From Dasania sp051277005 (GTDB lineage: Bacteria > Pseudomonadota > Gammaproteobacteria > Pseudomonadales > Dasaniaceae), in the NCBI GenBank assembly GCA_051277005.1, contig JBNMPS010000001.1:9360-73359 (forward strand): a stretch of DNA of 64,000 nt, given 5' to 3'. Shown here one piece after another: positions 55,791-62,828 of this stretch. Every line of letters starts with the position of its first letter. The stretch's first letter is position 1. The position numbers were made by a program, and so were the translations under genes. The notes beneath the pieces are model-generated. The model ran no database searches. It was not told where the DNA came from and worked only from the letters and a program-made list of their open reading frames with translations.

Positions 55791-56329
55791 AAGTATTTGG
55801 TATTGGTTTTCATAAAACGGCCACAAAATCCTTAGCTAAGGCACTTACTCAATTGGCCTACAAAACAACAGGCCCCAATGGTGTACAAGATATTCACTGT
55901 GAGCAAGATGCATGGCGAGTTGCGGAGCCGTTACTGAATGAATTTGACGCCTTTCAAGACAACCCCTGGCCATTGCTATTTGTAGCGTTAGATCAACGCT
56001 ACCCAGGCAGTAAATTCATTTTAACCCAGAGACCAGAGCAACAATGGCTGGCCAGCGCGCGGGCACATTTTTCAGGTAAAACAACGCCCATGCGTGAGTG
56101 GATTTATGGCGTCGGTGATCCGCTGGGTAATGAGTCTGTATTTTTAGCGCGCTATAGGCAGCATAACCAGGCCGTTTTAGCGTATTTTAAAGAACGCCCA
56201 AATGATTTATTAGTTATGCATATTACTGAGGGCGATGGCTGGGAAAAACTGTGCCCTTTTTTGAATAAAAAAATACCGAGTGTACCGTTTCCAAGCCTCA
56301 ATCGAAAAGAACAGCGGCTAGATCGCTAG
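55787..56329 (+). CDS. Sulfotransferase family protein (Sulfotransfer_4-like)
   Basis: A 180-residue protein opening with GIGFHKTATKSLAKAL, the phosphosulfate-binding loop of the group related to fungal-type sulfotransferases. LILT-like segment KFILTQRPEQQWLASARAHF follows as the second binding block. Overlaps the acyltransferase gene by 4 bases (ATGA), so the two are cotranscribed. Acceptor unknown. Confidence 0.82.
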   Translation: MKVFGIGFHKTATKSLAKALTQLAYKTTGPNGVQDIHCEQDAWRVAEPLLNEFDAFQDNPWPLLFVALDQRYPGSKFILTQRPEQQWLASARAHFSGKTTPMREWIYGVGDPLGNESVFLARYRQHNQAVLAYFKERPNDLLVMHITEGDGWEKLCPFLNKKIPSVPFPSLNRKEQRLDR

Positions 56330-56359
56330 TAATCATTATGATGATAGAGCAATAGCATT

Positions 56360-58099
56360 ATGAAAAAAACGCGATCAATCTGTTTTAGCTTTATATGTCA
56401 GGCCGGGGAGTTAGAGCCAAAGGCGCTATTACTTGTTGCGTCATTGCGTCACCATAATCCCGATATAAACGCTGAGCTAATTGCCGCAATACCTGATGAG
56501 AGTCTATGGGGGGAAGTGTCACAATCAACAAAGTCCTTATTAATCCGGCTGGGCGTTAAGTTACAGTCGGTCGTATCGCCTTTTGGTAAAGAATATCCTA
56601 TCGGCAATAAGTTCTCAGCGTTAGGTGTTGCGACGGATGCAGATGTCACGGTATTTCTGGATAGTGATATTTTGTGTCTTCGAAATTTTAATGAACAAGA
56701 TTTTGCCACGGATGGTTTGCTGGTAAAGCCCGCAGATCTAAATACGTTTAGTTATGACGCGGAGCAATGGCAGCAAGCTTATAAGCTCTATAATTTGGAG
56801 TTGCCAGACGAAAGAGTATTGTCGTCTGTTAGTTCTGAGTTGATGCTGCCTTATTTTAATGCGGGTGTGATAGCGGTAGCCAATGGCCCAACATTCGGTC
56901 AACAATGGTTACAGGTCGCAAAAAAAATTGATGCCGATGAGGGTATTACCAACAAGCGCCCTTGGCTTGATCAAATTGCATTGCCCATAACTGCAAAAAA
57001 GTTGAACTATTCGTTTAGCTGTTTTACCGAGCAATATAATTTTCCTGCGCATTTACGTTGCTTAGACGCTGAAGAATTACCCGCGCTATGTCATTATCAT
57101 TGGCCATCCATAATTGAGCAGGAGTCAGTACTGACAAGTCTAGTTAGGCTGCTGCTAAATAAATATTCAGAAATAGCGCGGCTGATCGAGATATACCCAG
57201 AGTGGCAGGGTGTTAATAAAAGAGTTTCGCTGCAGAATGAAAAGAAAGGATTTATTAAAAGCTGGAAAGTTAGTGCTTCAGAAATTGTGAAAACCAATGA
57301 TTTTTTAATAACAGGTCTGCCTCGTTCAGGCACCAGTTTATTGTGTAATTTACTCCACGGTGAAAACGATGTGGTGGTTATTAATGAGCCGTTAGAGATT
57401 TTTTCTGCGTTGCAGGATGAGGCTGGTTTAAAGTTTAAGCTATATTACCGCCAGCTACGTACCGATATCCTTTTGGGACGAGAAATTCAAAACAAAATCA
57501 ATGAGCAAGGCAATGTTATTGAAGATACGCGTGTTGACGATGTGCGGCGTAGCTATTCACCATCGGTTAAGAAAGAAAATTTTTGCTTAGGTACTAAAAA
57601 TCCATTGGCATACCTTTCTAGATTAAGGCTTTTATGTGAATCCACGCCAGAGATGCCAAAAATCGCAATGATTAGGCACCCTTATGAAACTATTGGCTCG
57701 TGGAAAAGAAGCTTTTCACATTTAGAACAAGTGGATTTACAGCGTTTCCCCTTTGGTGATAATGAAGTACTGTTAGACGATTTTCAAAAAAAATCATTGA
57801 CGCAAATAAGGGGCTCAAGCTCTGAAATGGTTAAGAGGGCGTTATTATGGCGATACCTGGCGGAATTGATATGGCGTGATAGAGATAAAGTGACAGTTGT
57901 GCGCTATGAAGACCTATTAGCCTCGCCGAAGAAAGTTTTGAAAGAGCTCTCCTCGCTATTGGGGGTACGGGGGCTGGTAGATGTAGACACCAAACATATT
58001 CATAAAACCGCAAAAAAAGGTGATCTCGACAAACCCGAGCGTCAAATCATTACCATGATCTGTCGGCCCTTGATGGATAAGTGGGGATACCAAGAATAA
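56360..58099 (+). CDS. Fusion of a glycosyltransferase-like domain and a sulfotransferase domain
   Basis: A 579-residue protein. Residues 1 to about 270 look like a glycosyltransferase (GT8-like) with VFLDSDILCL, where the DxD motif sits near residue 110, and PYFNAGVIAV about 70 residues later, then a C-terminal block with YNFPAHLRCLD. From residue about 315 a sulfotransferase domain follows: FLITGLPRSGTSLLCNLL (5'-phosphosulfate loop) and MIRHPYETIGSWKRSF (3'-phosphate site). The combination suggests a single protein that both adds and sulfates a sugar. No close described fusion is known to me; this is a candidate novelty. Located 30 bases after the previous sulfotransferase gene. Confidence 0.8.
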   Translation: MKKTRSICFSFICQAGELEPKALLLVASLRHHNPDINAELIAAIPDESLWGEVSQSTKSLLIRLGVKLQSVVSPFGKEYPIGNKFSALGVATDADVTVFLDSDILCLRNFNEQDFATDGLLVKPADLNTFSYDAEQWQQAYKLYNLELPDERVLSSVSSELMLPYFNAGVIAVANGPTFGQQWLQVAKKIDADEGITNKRPWLDQIALPITAKKLNYSFSCFTEQYNFPAHLRCLDAEELPALCHYHWPSIIEQESVLTSLVRLLLNKYSEIARLIEIYPEWQGVNKRVSLQNEKKGFIKSWKVSASEIVKTNDFLITGLPRSGTSLLCNLLHGENDVVVINEPLEIFSALQDEAGLKFKLYYRQLRTDILLGREIQNKINEQGNVIEDTRVDDVRRSYSPSVKKENFCLGTKNPLAYLSRLRLLCESTPEMPKIAMIRHPYETIGSWKRSFSHLEQVDLQRFPFGDNEVLLDDFQKKSLTQIRGSSSEMVKRALLWRYLAELIWRDRDKVTVVRYEDLLASPKKVLKELSSLLGVRGLVDVDTKHIHKTAKKGDLDKPERQIITMICRPLMDKWGYQE

Positions 58100-58696
58100 T
58101 ATTTTAGGCATAGATAAACAGTTAACGATAAGGCCTATGAAGACGGTTGGTCATAAAAACCATGGTAAATATTGCGTGTCTGAATACCGGGTCAGGCCCG
58201 GCAGAGACTGCCCCATGAGCAAAGCGAGTGCTTTGGGTATGACGATGGATTGTTTATGCTTGTCATACCGTTGGAAGCAACCCGTCATACCGGCCGTGCG
58301 CCGGTATCCATTTGTCATGCCGTTGAAAGCACTCCGTCATACCGTTGAAAACAACCGTCATACCGTTGAAAACAACCGTCATGCCGGACTTGATCCGGTA
58401 TCCAGAGGCTTACGCAGTAAGTTGCTTTTAATATGTGAGAGTGACGGTTGGTTTTGTAGCTGGATGCCGGGTCAGGCCCGGCAAGACAAGATGCGGTTTG
58501 TCACACCGGCTTTACGCCGGTACCCAGAGGCTTACGCAGTAAGTTACTTTTAATATGTGAGATCGACGGTTAGTTGTGTAGCTGGATACCGGGTCAGGCC
58601 CGGCAAGACGAGATGCGGTTTGTCATGCCGGCTTTACGCCGGTACCCAGAGGCTTACGCAGTAAGTTGCTAATAAAAAATAAATGGAATAAATACG
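58100..58696. repeat. REP-like region: minisatellite and 122-bp composite array (first copy)
   Basis: After an inverse palindrome (58180-58207) and a REP pair, a 21-22-bp minisatellite GTCATACCGTTGAAAACAACC repeats at 58314, 58336 and 58357. Then 122-bp composite units start at 58378 and 58500, with a third, partial one at 58622 ending near 58670. Each unit has a direct palindrome (GCCGGCTTTACGCCGGT), a conserved core with CAGAGGCTTACGCAGTAAG and TTTTAATATGTGAGAG..GACGG, then an inverse palindrome (TGCCGGG-tcagg-CCCGGCA). No gene is supported here. Confidence 0.92.
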
Positions 58697-58774
58697 ATGA
58701 AAATACATCACCACGAAGCGGTGAACGGCGTAACCGACTCATGCCATGGCTATAGTGGCTCAGATTTGATCTGA
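58697..58774 (+). pseudogene. Possible N-terminal remnant of an MBL-fold exonuclease gene
   Basis: The first 17 codons read MKIHHHEAVNGVTDSCH, which follows the opening of metallo-beta-lactamase-fold RNA-processing exonucleases (typically MKIxHHGAVxGVTGSCH). Two Gly residues are replaced (Glu, Asp). The frame ends 8 codons later, and the metal-binding HxHxDH motif is not found downstream. It is a short match, so a chance resemblance is possible. Confidence 0.3.
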
Positions 58775-59078
58775 CATAAATGGCTATTAAGGTCAGGATA
58801 AATCGTACAGTCTGCTCTCAACTTAAAAGCAGGCCCTTTAATTCTGCGGGGCTTAAATTAAACATTTGTCGAAATGTGCAAGAACGGGCTCGGTGGAGTG
58901 TGAAACCGGTAACAAGGGAGTTTCGATTATATCTCCGGTATAGGCGGAATTAATCCCCCATTTGCGCCCAATCTACTACAAGCAAAGTACCTTTCGCAAT
59001 CACTGTCAGAGCCGGTATTTATAATAAATAGGCTAAGCACAAACGATGCAGGTTTTACTGGAAGTGGTATTGGCAGTA
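58775..59078. other. Non-coding gap inside the accessory region
   Basis: About 300 bases with stops in all frames and no repeat copy or hairpin that I can support. A rightward frame of about 57 codons ends at 59089 (from about 58915) but has no start codon. Confidence 0.35.
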
Positions 59079-59252
59079 CTAGCGAATAGCCATAGGGTGG
59101 TTGGCCGGTAGGGCATAACGCTCACTTTCGGCTAAGCGAGCAGGGGCAGAGGCGTTTAGCGCGCTTTCAAGGTTGAACGATCCACTGGCCACCTGATTGA
59201 TCAGTGAAGACCTCTCCCTTTGTACCCGTTGGTTAGAATCCTGAGGGCTCAT
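59079..59252 (-). CDS. Possible small protein, 57 aa
   Basis: A minus-strand frame starting MSPQDSNQRVQRERSSLINQ and ending ALPANHPMAIR. It is charged and soluble-looking. GGA lies 7 bases before the ATG, which is weak. It follows the nucleotidyltransferase gene on the same strand at a distance of 69 bases, so it could be a second gene of that unit. No family recognised. Confidence 0.35.
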   Translation of the reverse strand: MSPQDSNQRVQRERSSLINQVASGSFNLESALNASAPARLAESERYALPANHPMAIR

Positions 59253-59321
59253 GCTTTAATCCAAATATAGATGTCGTTTAATATGTGAACAGTTTAGTGA
59301 AATATAGAGTGTAAAGTCAAG

Positions 59322-60077
59322 TTAGGGTTGCTGTCGCACCCTTAACGCCTCCCTTTTTGACCAAATCTTTTCGATTAGAGCCGGTACGCCCTTCTCAAGG
59401 AAGCTCGTATTGTAACGATAGCTGGGGATATAAGCATTCAGTACATTGATGCCATATTTGACATAAAGAGCCATACCAAGGCGAGAGTGAAGTGCTAGTT
59501 TAAGTATCTGATTGGCATAACTAGAAGCCTCAGCGTACCTTTCAGCATCGATGTACGCCTGTGATTTCGCTCTATTAACCGATATTGCCTGTCGTAACTG
59601 GCTGAATGCGTGCTCATTCCGATAGCTACTTGAACGAATCGTATTAGCCACCCTGCTCGTCAACATCATTAGCTCGGATAAGATGTAAAGACCCCCACCT
59701 AGCTCTGTTCTTGCCTTACTAATCCTATCTGCGGAAATGCCAAACACATCATATAGAAAGTCTATATGAATAGGGTGGTTAGTATTATTACCAGCTATCT
59801 CAATAATGGCTATCTCAGGAGTGTGGTCTTCTAGCCTTGGCTGAATCAACGTACCACCCCAATGCTCATTACACGCCTTTGCCGCATCGATGGATCCAAC
59901 AAAATCAAGATCCTTTGTTGCAAATGATTCATCAGAAAAAAAAGATGGGTAACTCTTCCAATAGACACTCACCCAATAGGCTAAAGCCCCTTCCCCAACG
60001 AGAGTTAAATCCACTCCTTCCGGTAGGTCATCCAGTAGACTTAATAGATAATCAATATCCGGTAAATCGTCTTCCAT
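59322..60077 (-). CDS. Nucleotidyltransferase-fold protein (AbiEii-like)
   Basis: A 251-residue protein. The N-terminal half resembles a MNT/AbiEii nucleotidyltransferase: VGEGALAYWVSVYWKS, then ATKDLDFVGSID, where the acidic pair in DLDF follows the G-x-x pattern of the family, and IDFLYDVFG. The C-terminal half is helical (about 130-250). AbiEii toxins act with an AbiEi antitoxin, but no such partner is next to it. It lies between two copies of the 122-bp repeat array together with two toxin-antitoxin loci, so a defence or addiction role is possible. Not certain. Confidence 0.6.
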   Translation of the reverse strand: MEDDLPDIDYLLSLLDDLPEGVDLTLVGEGALAYWVSVYWKSYPSFFSDESFATKDLDFVGSIDAAKACNEHWGGTLIQPRLEDHTPEIAIIEIAGNNTNHPIHIDFLYDVFGISADRISKARTELGGGLYILSELMMLTSRVANTIRSSSYRNEHAFSQLRQAISVNRAKSQAYIDAERYAEASSYANQILKLALHSRLGMALYVKYGINVLNAYIPSYRYNTSFLEKGVPALIEKIWSKREALRVRQQP

Positions 60078-60386
60078 AAATAAGTAATCCTATATGGGTT
60101 TCGGTGAGGCGTACCGTCTCTAAATCAATTCTAATAAGAGCACACCTAGAGGCATAATACACATGAGCTACGCCTAGATTCAAATAACGGTATTTAATTG
60201 ATTGTGGCCTATTTCAAGGCGCTGATATTAGCCGCGATAATAACCCTGATGCCGTCCCACGCGAACTTGCGATCAGGCATATTCAAATTTTGGACGTCAA
60301 TGGTCGGCCTATTCAATCGGGCGTCTGACGTGGGATATGAATGGATTATTGTGCGTATGTGAATGCGCATAATGAGGAATGCCAGC
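60078..60386. other. Non-coding gap before ccdA
   Basis: About 310 bases separating the leftward nucleotidyltransferase gene from ccdA. It holds the promoters of both. A short inverted repeat CCCACG / CGTGGG (about 60257-60262 and 60331-60336) is visible. No gene is supported. Confidence 0.35.
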
Positions 60387-60632
60387 ATGCAGCAGCTATA
60401 TGATAAAAATGCCCCTAAAAAAGTGACAAATTTGAGCCTTAATAGTGATTTGTTAGCCAAAAGTAGGGCGTTGGATATAAACTTATCGGCCACGCTGGAG
60501 CAGGCGTTACGGCAGAGTCTTGCAGAGAGTGAGTCTAAAAAATGGGCTGATGAAAATAAAACGGCAATAAAAACCTACAATACTTTTGTTGAAGAACATG
60601 GATGTTTCGGGGATGAATCCAGGGAGTTTTAA
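60387..60632 (+). CDS. ccdA: CcdA-family type II antitoxin (partner broken)
   Basis: An 81-residue antitoxin. The N-terminal ribbon-helix-helix DNA-binding part (KKVTNLSLNSDLLAKSRAL) and C-terminal toxin-binding part (ESESKKWADENKTAIKTYN, ending EHGCFGDESREF) are complete. The ATG at 60387 has GAGGA 9 bases upstream; the ATG at 60363 is an alternative. The gene is translationally coupled by one base to the ccdB remnant. Without functional CcdB it is an orphan antitoxin. Confidence 0.85.
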   Translation: MQQLYDKNAPKKVTNLSLNSDLLAKSRALDINLSATLEQALRQSLAESESKKWADENKTAIKTYNTFVEEHGCFGDESREF

Positions 60633-60770
60633 TGCTGCAATTTGATGTTTACGAAAGCCCAAGTAAATCCAGCCAAAAAGCTTACCCTTATATCGTTGCT
60701 AAACATAAACCCCTACCTTTCTGACATTGCCACTCGAGTGGTCATCATTACCTATAGTAAGGCCTATTAA
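60632..60770 (+). pseudogene. ccdB: Broken CcdB toxin gene
   Basis: The start overlaps the ccdA stop (TAATG). It reads MLQFDVYESPSKSSQKAYPY then IVAKHKPLPF and stops at 60722. One frame over, the family sequence continues as LSDIATRVVI (60712-60750) and ends at 60770. So the gene has a frameshift at about nt 60710 and is also truncated, missing most of the gyrase-binding part. This would leave no gyrase poison. The match to CcdB is firm for the first 20 residues. Confidence 0.8.
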
Positions 60771-60887
60771 TCTTGGCAGTGGCTAAAGGTCGTAGAGCAC
60801 TTGTAAGTATTATTTTACTTTAATTGATCAAAAAATAAGCCTATAATGAGACCTGTTTAAAGACCTATTTAGCGTACCGGTGATTGT

Positions 60888-61136
60888 ATGACAACAAGAA
60901 TTTTGACTGAGGCGGCTGCCAGTATAAGTGAGCTCAAGGCTAACCCTATGAAGGTAGCGATGAGCGCGGCTGGAGAGCCTATTGCTGTGCTCAATAGAAA
61001 TGAGCCCGCTTTTTACTGTGTACCTGCAGAAACCTATGAGCTGTTAATGGATAAAATGGAGGATTTAGAATTAATTGCTTTAGCTGAAGATCGCAAGTAT
61101 GAGAAGGCAGCGAAGGTTGAATTAAATGACCTATGA
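60888..61136 (+). CDS. Phd/YefM-type antitoxin
   Basis: An 82-residue antitoxin opening MTTRILTEAAASISELKANP, then EPIAVLNRNEPAFYCVPAETY, the Phd/YefM (StbD-like) DNA-binding fold pattern, with an acidic C-terminal tail (DRKYEKAAKVELNDL) that should wrap the toxin. Overlaps the toxin gene by 11 bases, the normal order antitoxin-toxin. Forms a complete pair with the RelE-type protein that follows. Confidence 0.9.
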   Translation: MTTRILTEAAASISELKANPMKVAMSAAGEPIAVLNRNEPAFYCVPAETYELLMDKMEDLELIALAEDRKYEKAAKVELNDL

Positions 61137-61413
61137 GCTTGAGTTCAAAAAGACGGCGCTCGAAGAATGGAAGAAATTAGGCGCTACGATACAGGGGCAA
61201 TTTAAAAAGAAGCTTGCTGAAATTTTAATTACGCCACATATCAAAGCCAATAAGCTGTCGGGTGCTACCCAGTTGTACAAAATAAAACTAAGGCAGTCTG
61301 GGTACAGATTAGTATATGAAGTTAACGAGAGCGTTATAACAGTGACAGTTATAGCTGTTGGTAAGCGTGAAGGTGGTAAAGTTTATCTAACTGCAATGAA
61401 GCGTACAGACTGA
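61126..61413 (+). CDS. RelE/ParE-superfamily (StbE-like) toxin
   Basis: A 95-residue toxin with MTYELEFKKTALEEWKKLG at the start, FKKKLAEILITPHIKANKLSG in the middle, then KIKLRQSGYRLVYEVNE and AVGKREGGKVY, typical of ribosome-dependent mRNA endoribonucleases. The second Arg-containing strand RLVYEV is complete. It appears intact and pairs with the upstream antitoxin. Confidence 0.9.
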   Translation: MTYELEFKKTALEEWKKLGATIQGQFKKKLAEILITPHIKANKLSGATQLYKIKLRQSGYRLVYEVNESVITVTVIAVGKREGGKVYLTAMKRTD

Positions 61414-61462
61414 ACATTTTAGTTACCGTTAATTATTCGAGGTGAGCAATAAGCCAGTTGTT

Positions 61463-61830
61463 TGTCATGCCGTTGAAAACAGCCCGTCATGCCGGCCTTG
61501 CGCCGGTATCCAGAGACTTACGCAGTAAGTTGCTTTTAATATGTGAGAGTGACGGTTGGTTTTGTAGCTGGATGCCGGGTCAGGCCCGGCAAGACGAGGT
61601 GCGGTTTGTCATGCCGGCTTTACGCCGGTATCCAGAGGCTTACGCAGTAAGTTGCTTTTAATATGTGAGAGTGACGGTTGGTTTTGTAGCTGGATGCCGG
61701 GTCAGGCCCGGCAAGACGAGGTGCGGTTTGTCATGCCGGCTTTACGGCGGTATCCAGAGGCTTACGCAGTAAGTTGCTTTTAATATGTGAGAGTGACGGT
61801 TGGTTTTGTAGCTGGATGCCGGGTCAAACC
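61463..61830. repeat. 122-bp composite REP array (second copy)
   Basis: A half unit GTCATGCCGTTGAAAACAGCC at 61463 is followed by units starting at 61486, 61608 and 61730, exactly 122 bases apart, the last one truncated and slightly altered in its inverse palindrome (TGCCGGGTCAAACCTAGCA). The layout, including the minisatellite-like left flank, is the same as at 58314-58670 and in the same orientation. One short ORF through it (61458-61661) is a repeat artefact. Confidence 0.93.
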
Positions 61831-61984
61831 TAGCATGATGATGGGGCGTTTATGTTTGTCATGCCCAAGGCACTCGGCAGGTATGCAGGCCCTCGAAAGG
61901 AGGTGCTAGGTATTTTGAGCTTGCCCTTCTCTATCGACGGTATATACTTTTGGTATGTATTGTTTAATAAGGAGGGGATCTGTA

Positions 61985-62215
61985 ATGGATACGGCGAAGC
62001 TATTTCAAACGGGCCGTTCGCAGGCTGTACGCTTACCCAAGGAATTTCGTATGCCAGGTAACGCCGTAAAAATCCATCGAGAGGGTAATAAGGTCATTTT
62101 AGAGCCTCTAACGACAACGTGGGATATGTTGTTTGAGGCTCTGGATGAGTTTCCAGATGATTTCATGGAATCTGGTAGAGAGCAGCCGGAGATGCAAGAG
62201 AGGGATAAGTTTTAG
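61985..62215 (+). CDS. vapB: VapB-type antitoxin (AbrB/SpoVT fold)
   Basis: A 76-residue antitoxin starting MDTAKLFQTGRSQAVRLPKE with FRMPGNAVKIHREGNKVIL, the swapped-hairpin AbrB pattern (GRSQAVRLP is diagnostic). The acidic C-terminus (FDDFMESGREQPEMQERDKF) binds the toxin. ATG at 61985 has AAGGAGG 9 bases upstream; the extension from 61955 is unlikely. Stop and vapC start overlap (TAGTG). Confidence 0.92.
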   Translation: MDTAKLFQTGRSQAVRLPKEFRMPGNAVKIHREGNKVILEPLTTTWDMLFEALDEFPDDFMESGREQPEMQERDKF

Positions 62216-62619
62216 TGAAATATCTACTGGATACGGATATCTGCATTTATTTAATCAAGCAAAAACCTACTTCGGTCATTCAGCGCTTGAGTACAATACC
62301 GAATGACCAAGTCGGCTTGTCTGCCATTACCGTGTTTGAGTTACAATTTGGGGTCGAAAATAGCGAATCTAAAACTCGATCACAAAAAGCGCTAAATCAT
62401 TTTCTAGCGCCTATTCAAAATATCTTAGCCGTAGATCAGAATGTGGTGGTATGTGCCGCCAAAATTCGATCGGATTTGAAAAAGATAGGTAAGCCTATCG
62501 GGCCTTATGACGTTTTGATAGCGGCTGTCGCGTTATCACAGAAATTGATTTTAGTGAGTAATAATAGTCGAGAATTTCAGCATGTAGAGGGTTTGAAGTT
62601 AGAAAATTGGGCGGAATAA
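62215..62619 (+). CDS. vapC: VapC toxin, PIN-domain ribonuclease
   Basis: A 134-residue PIN domain. The acidic metal site is complete: LLDTDICIYLI (Asp6, Asp8), the Glu in TVFELQFGV and the Asp in GPYDVLIAAVA. The GTG start overlaps the vapB stop by one base. It cleaves RNA (tRNA or rRNA in characterised members); the target here is unknown. The locus is intact. Confidence 0.92.
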   Translation: MKYLLDTDICIYLIKQKPTSVIQRLSTIPNDQVGLSAITVFELQFGVENSESKTRSQKALNHFLAPIQNILAVDQNVVVCAAKIRSDLKKIGKPIGPYDVLIAAVALSQKLILVSNNSREFQHVEGLKLENWAE

Positions 62620-62627
62620 AAAGCCGT

Positions 62628-62747
62628 ATGAGGAAGTTACTCCGCGAAATTCGTATTGTGCAGGGCAATGAAGGTGTGAAAGAGTCGCTGCAATCGGCGT
62701 TAAGGCAAGTTGCCCCTGATGCTGAGGTGATTATTCCAAAGATATGA
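62628..62747 (+). other. Short coding fragment after vapC
   Basis: A 39-codon frame (MRKLLREIRIVQGNEGVKES, ending DAEVIIPKI) immediately after vapC. It has a gene-like amino-acid composition but no recognised family and no strong ribosome binding site. It may be a remnant of a longer gene or a small protein. Confidence 0.3.
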
Positions 62748-62828
62748 TAATTAGCAAATCTATAGAGATGTCTTTATAGCGCTTAGCCTGTAAAATAGCG
62801 GTATTTTGAGTAATATAAAGGCAGGCCA

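Noticed and set aside
58137..58553. 138-codon rightward frame
   Set aside because: It runs through the minisatellite and 122-bp units and encodes only repeat translation.
61458..61661. 67-codon frame through the second 122-bp array
   Set aside because: Same repeat translation as at 58.4 kb, not a protein.
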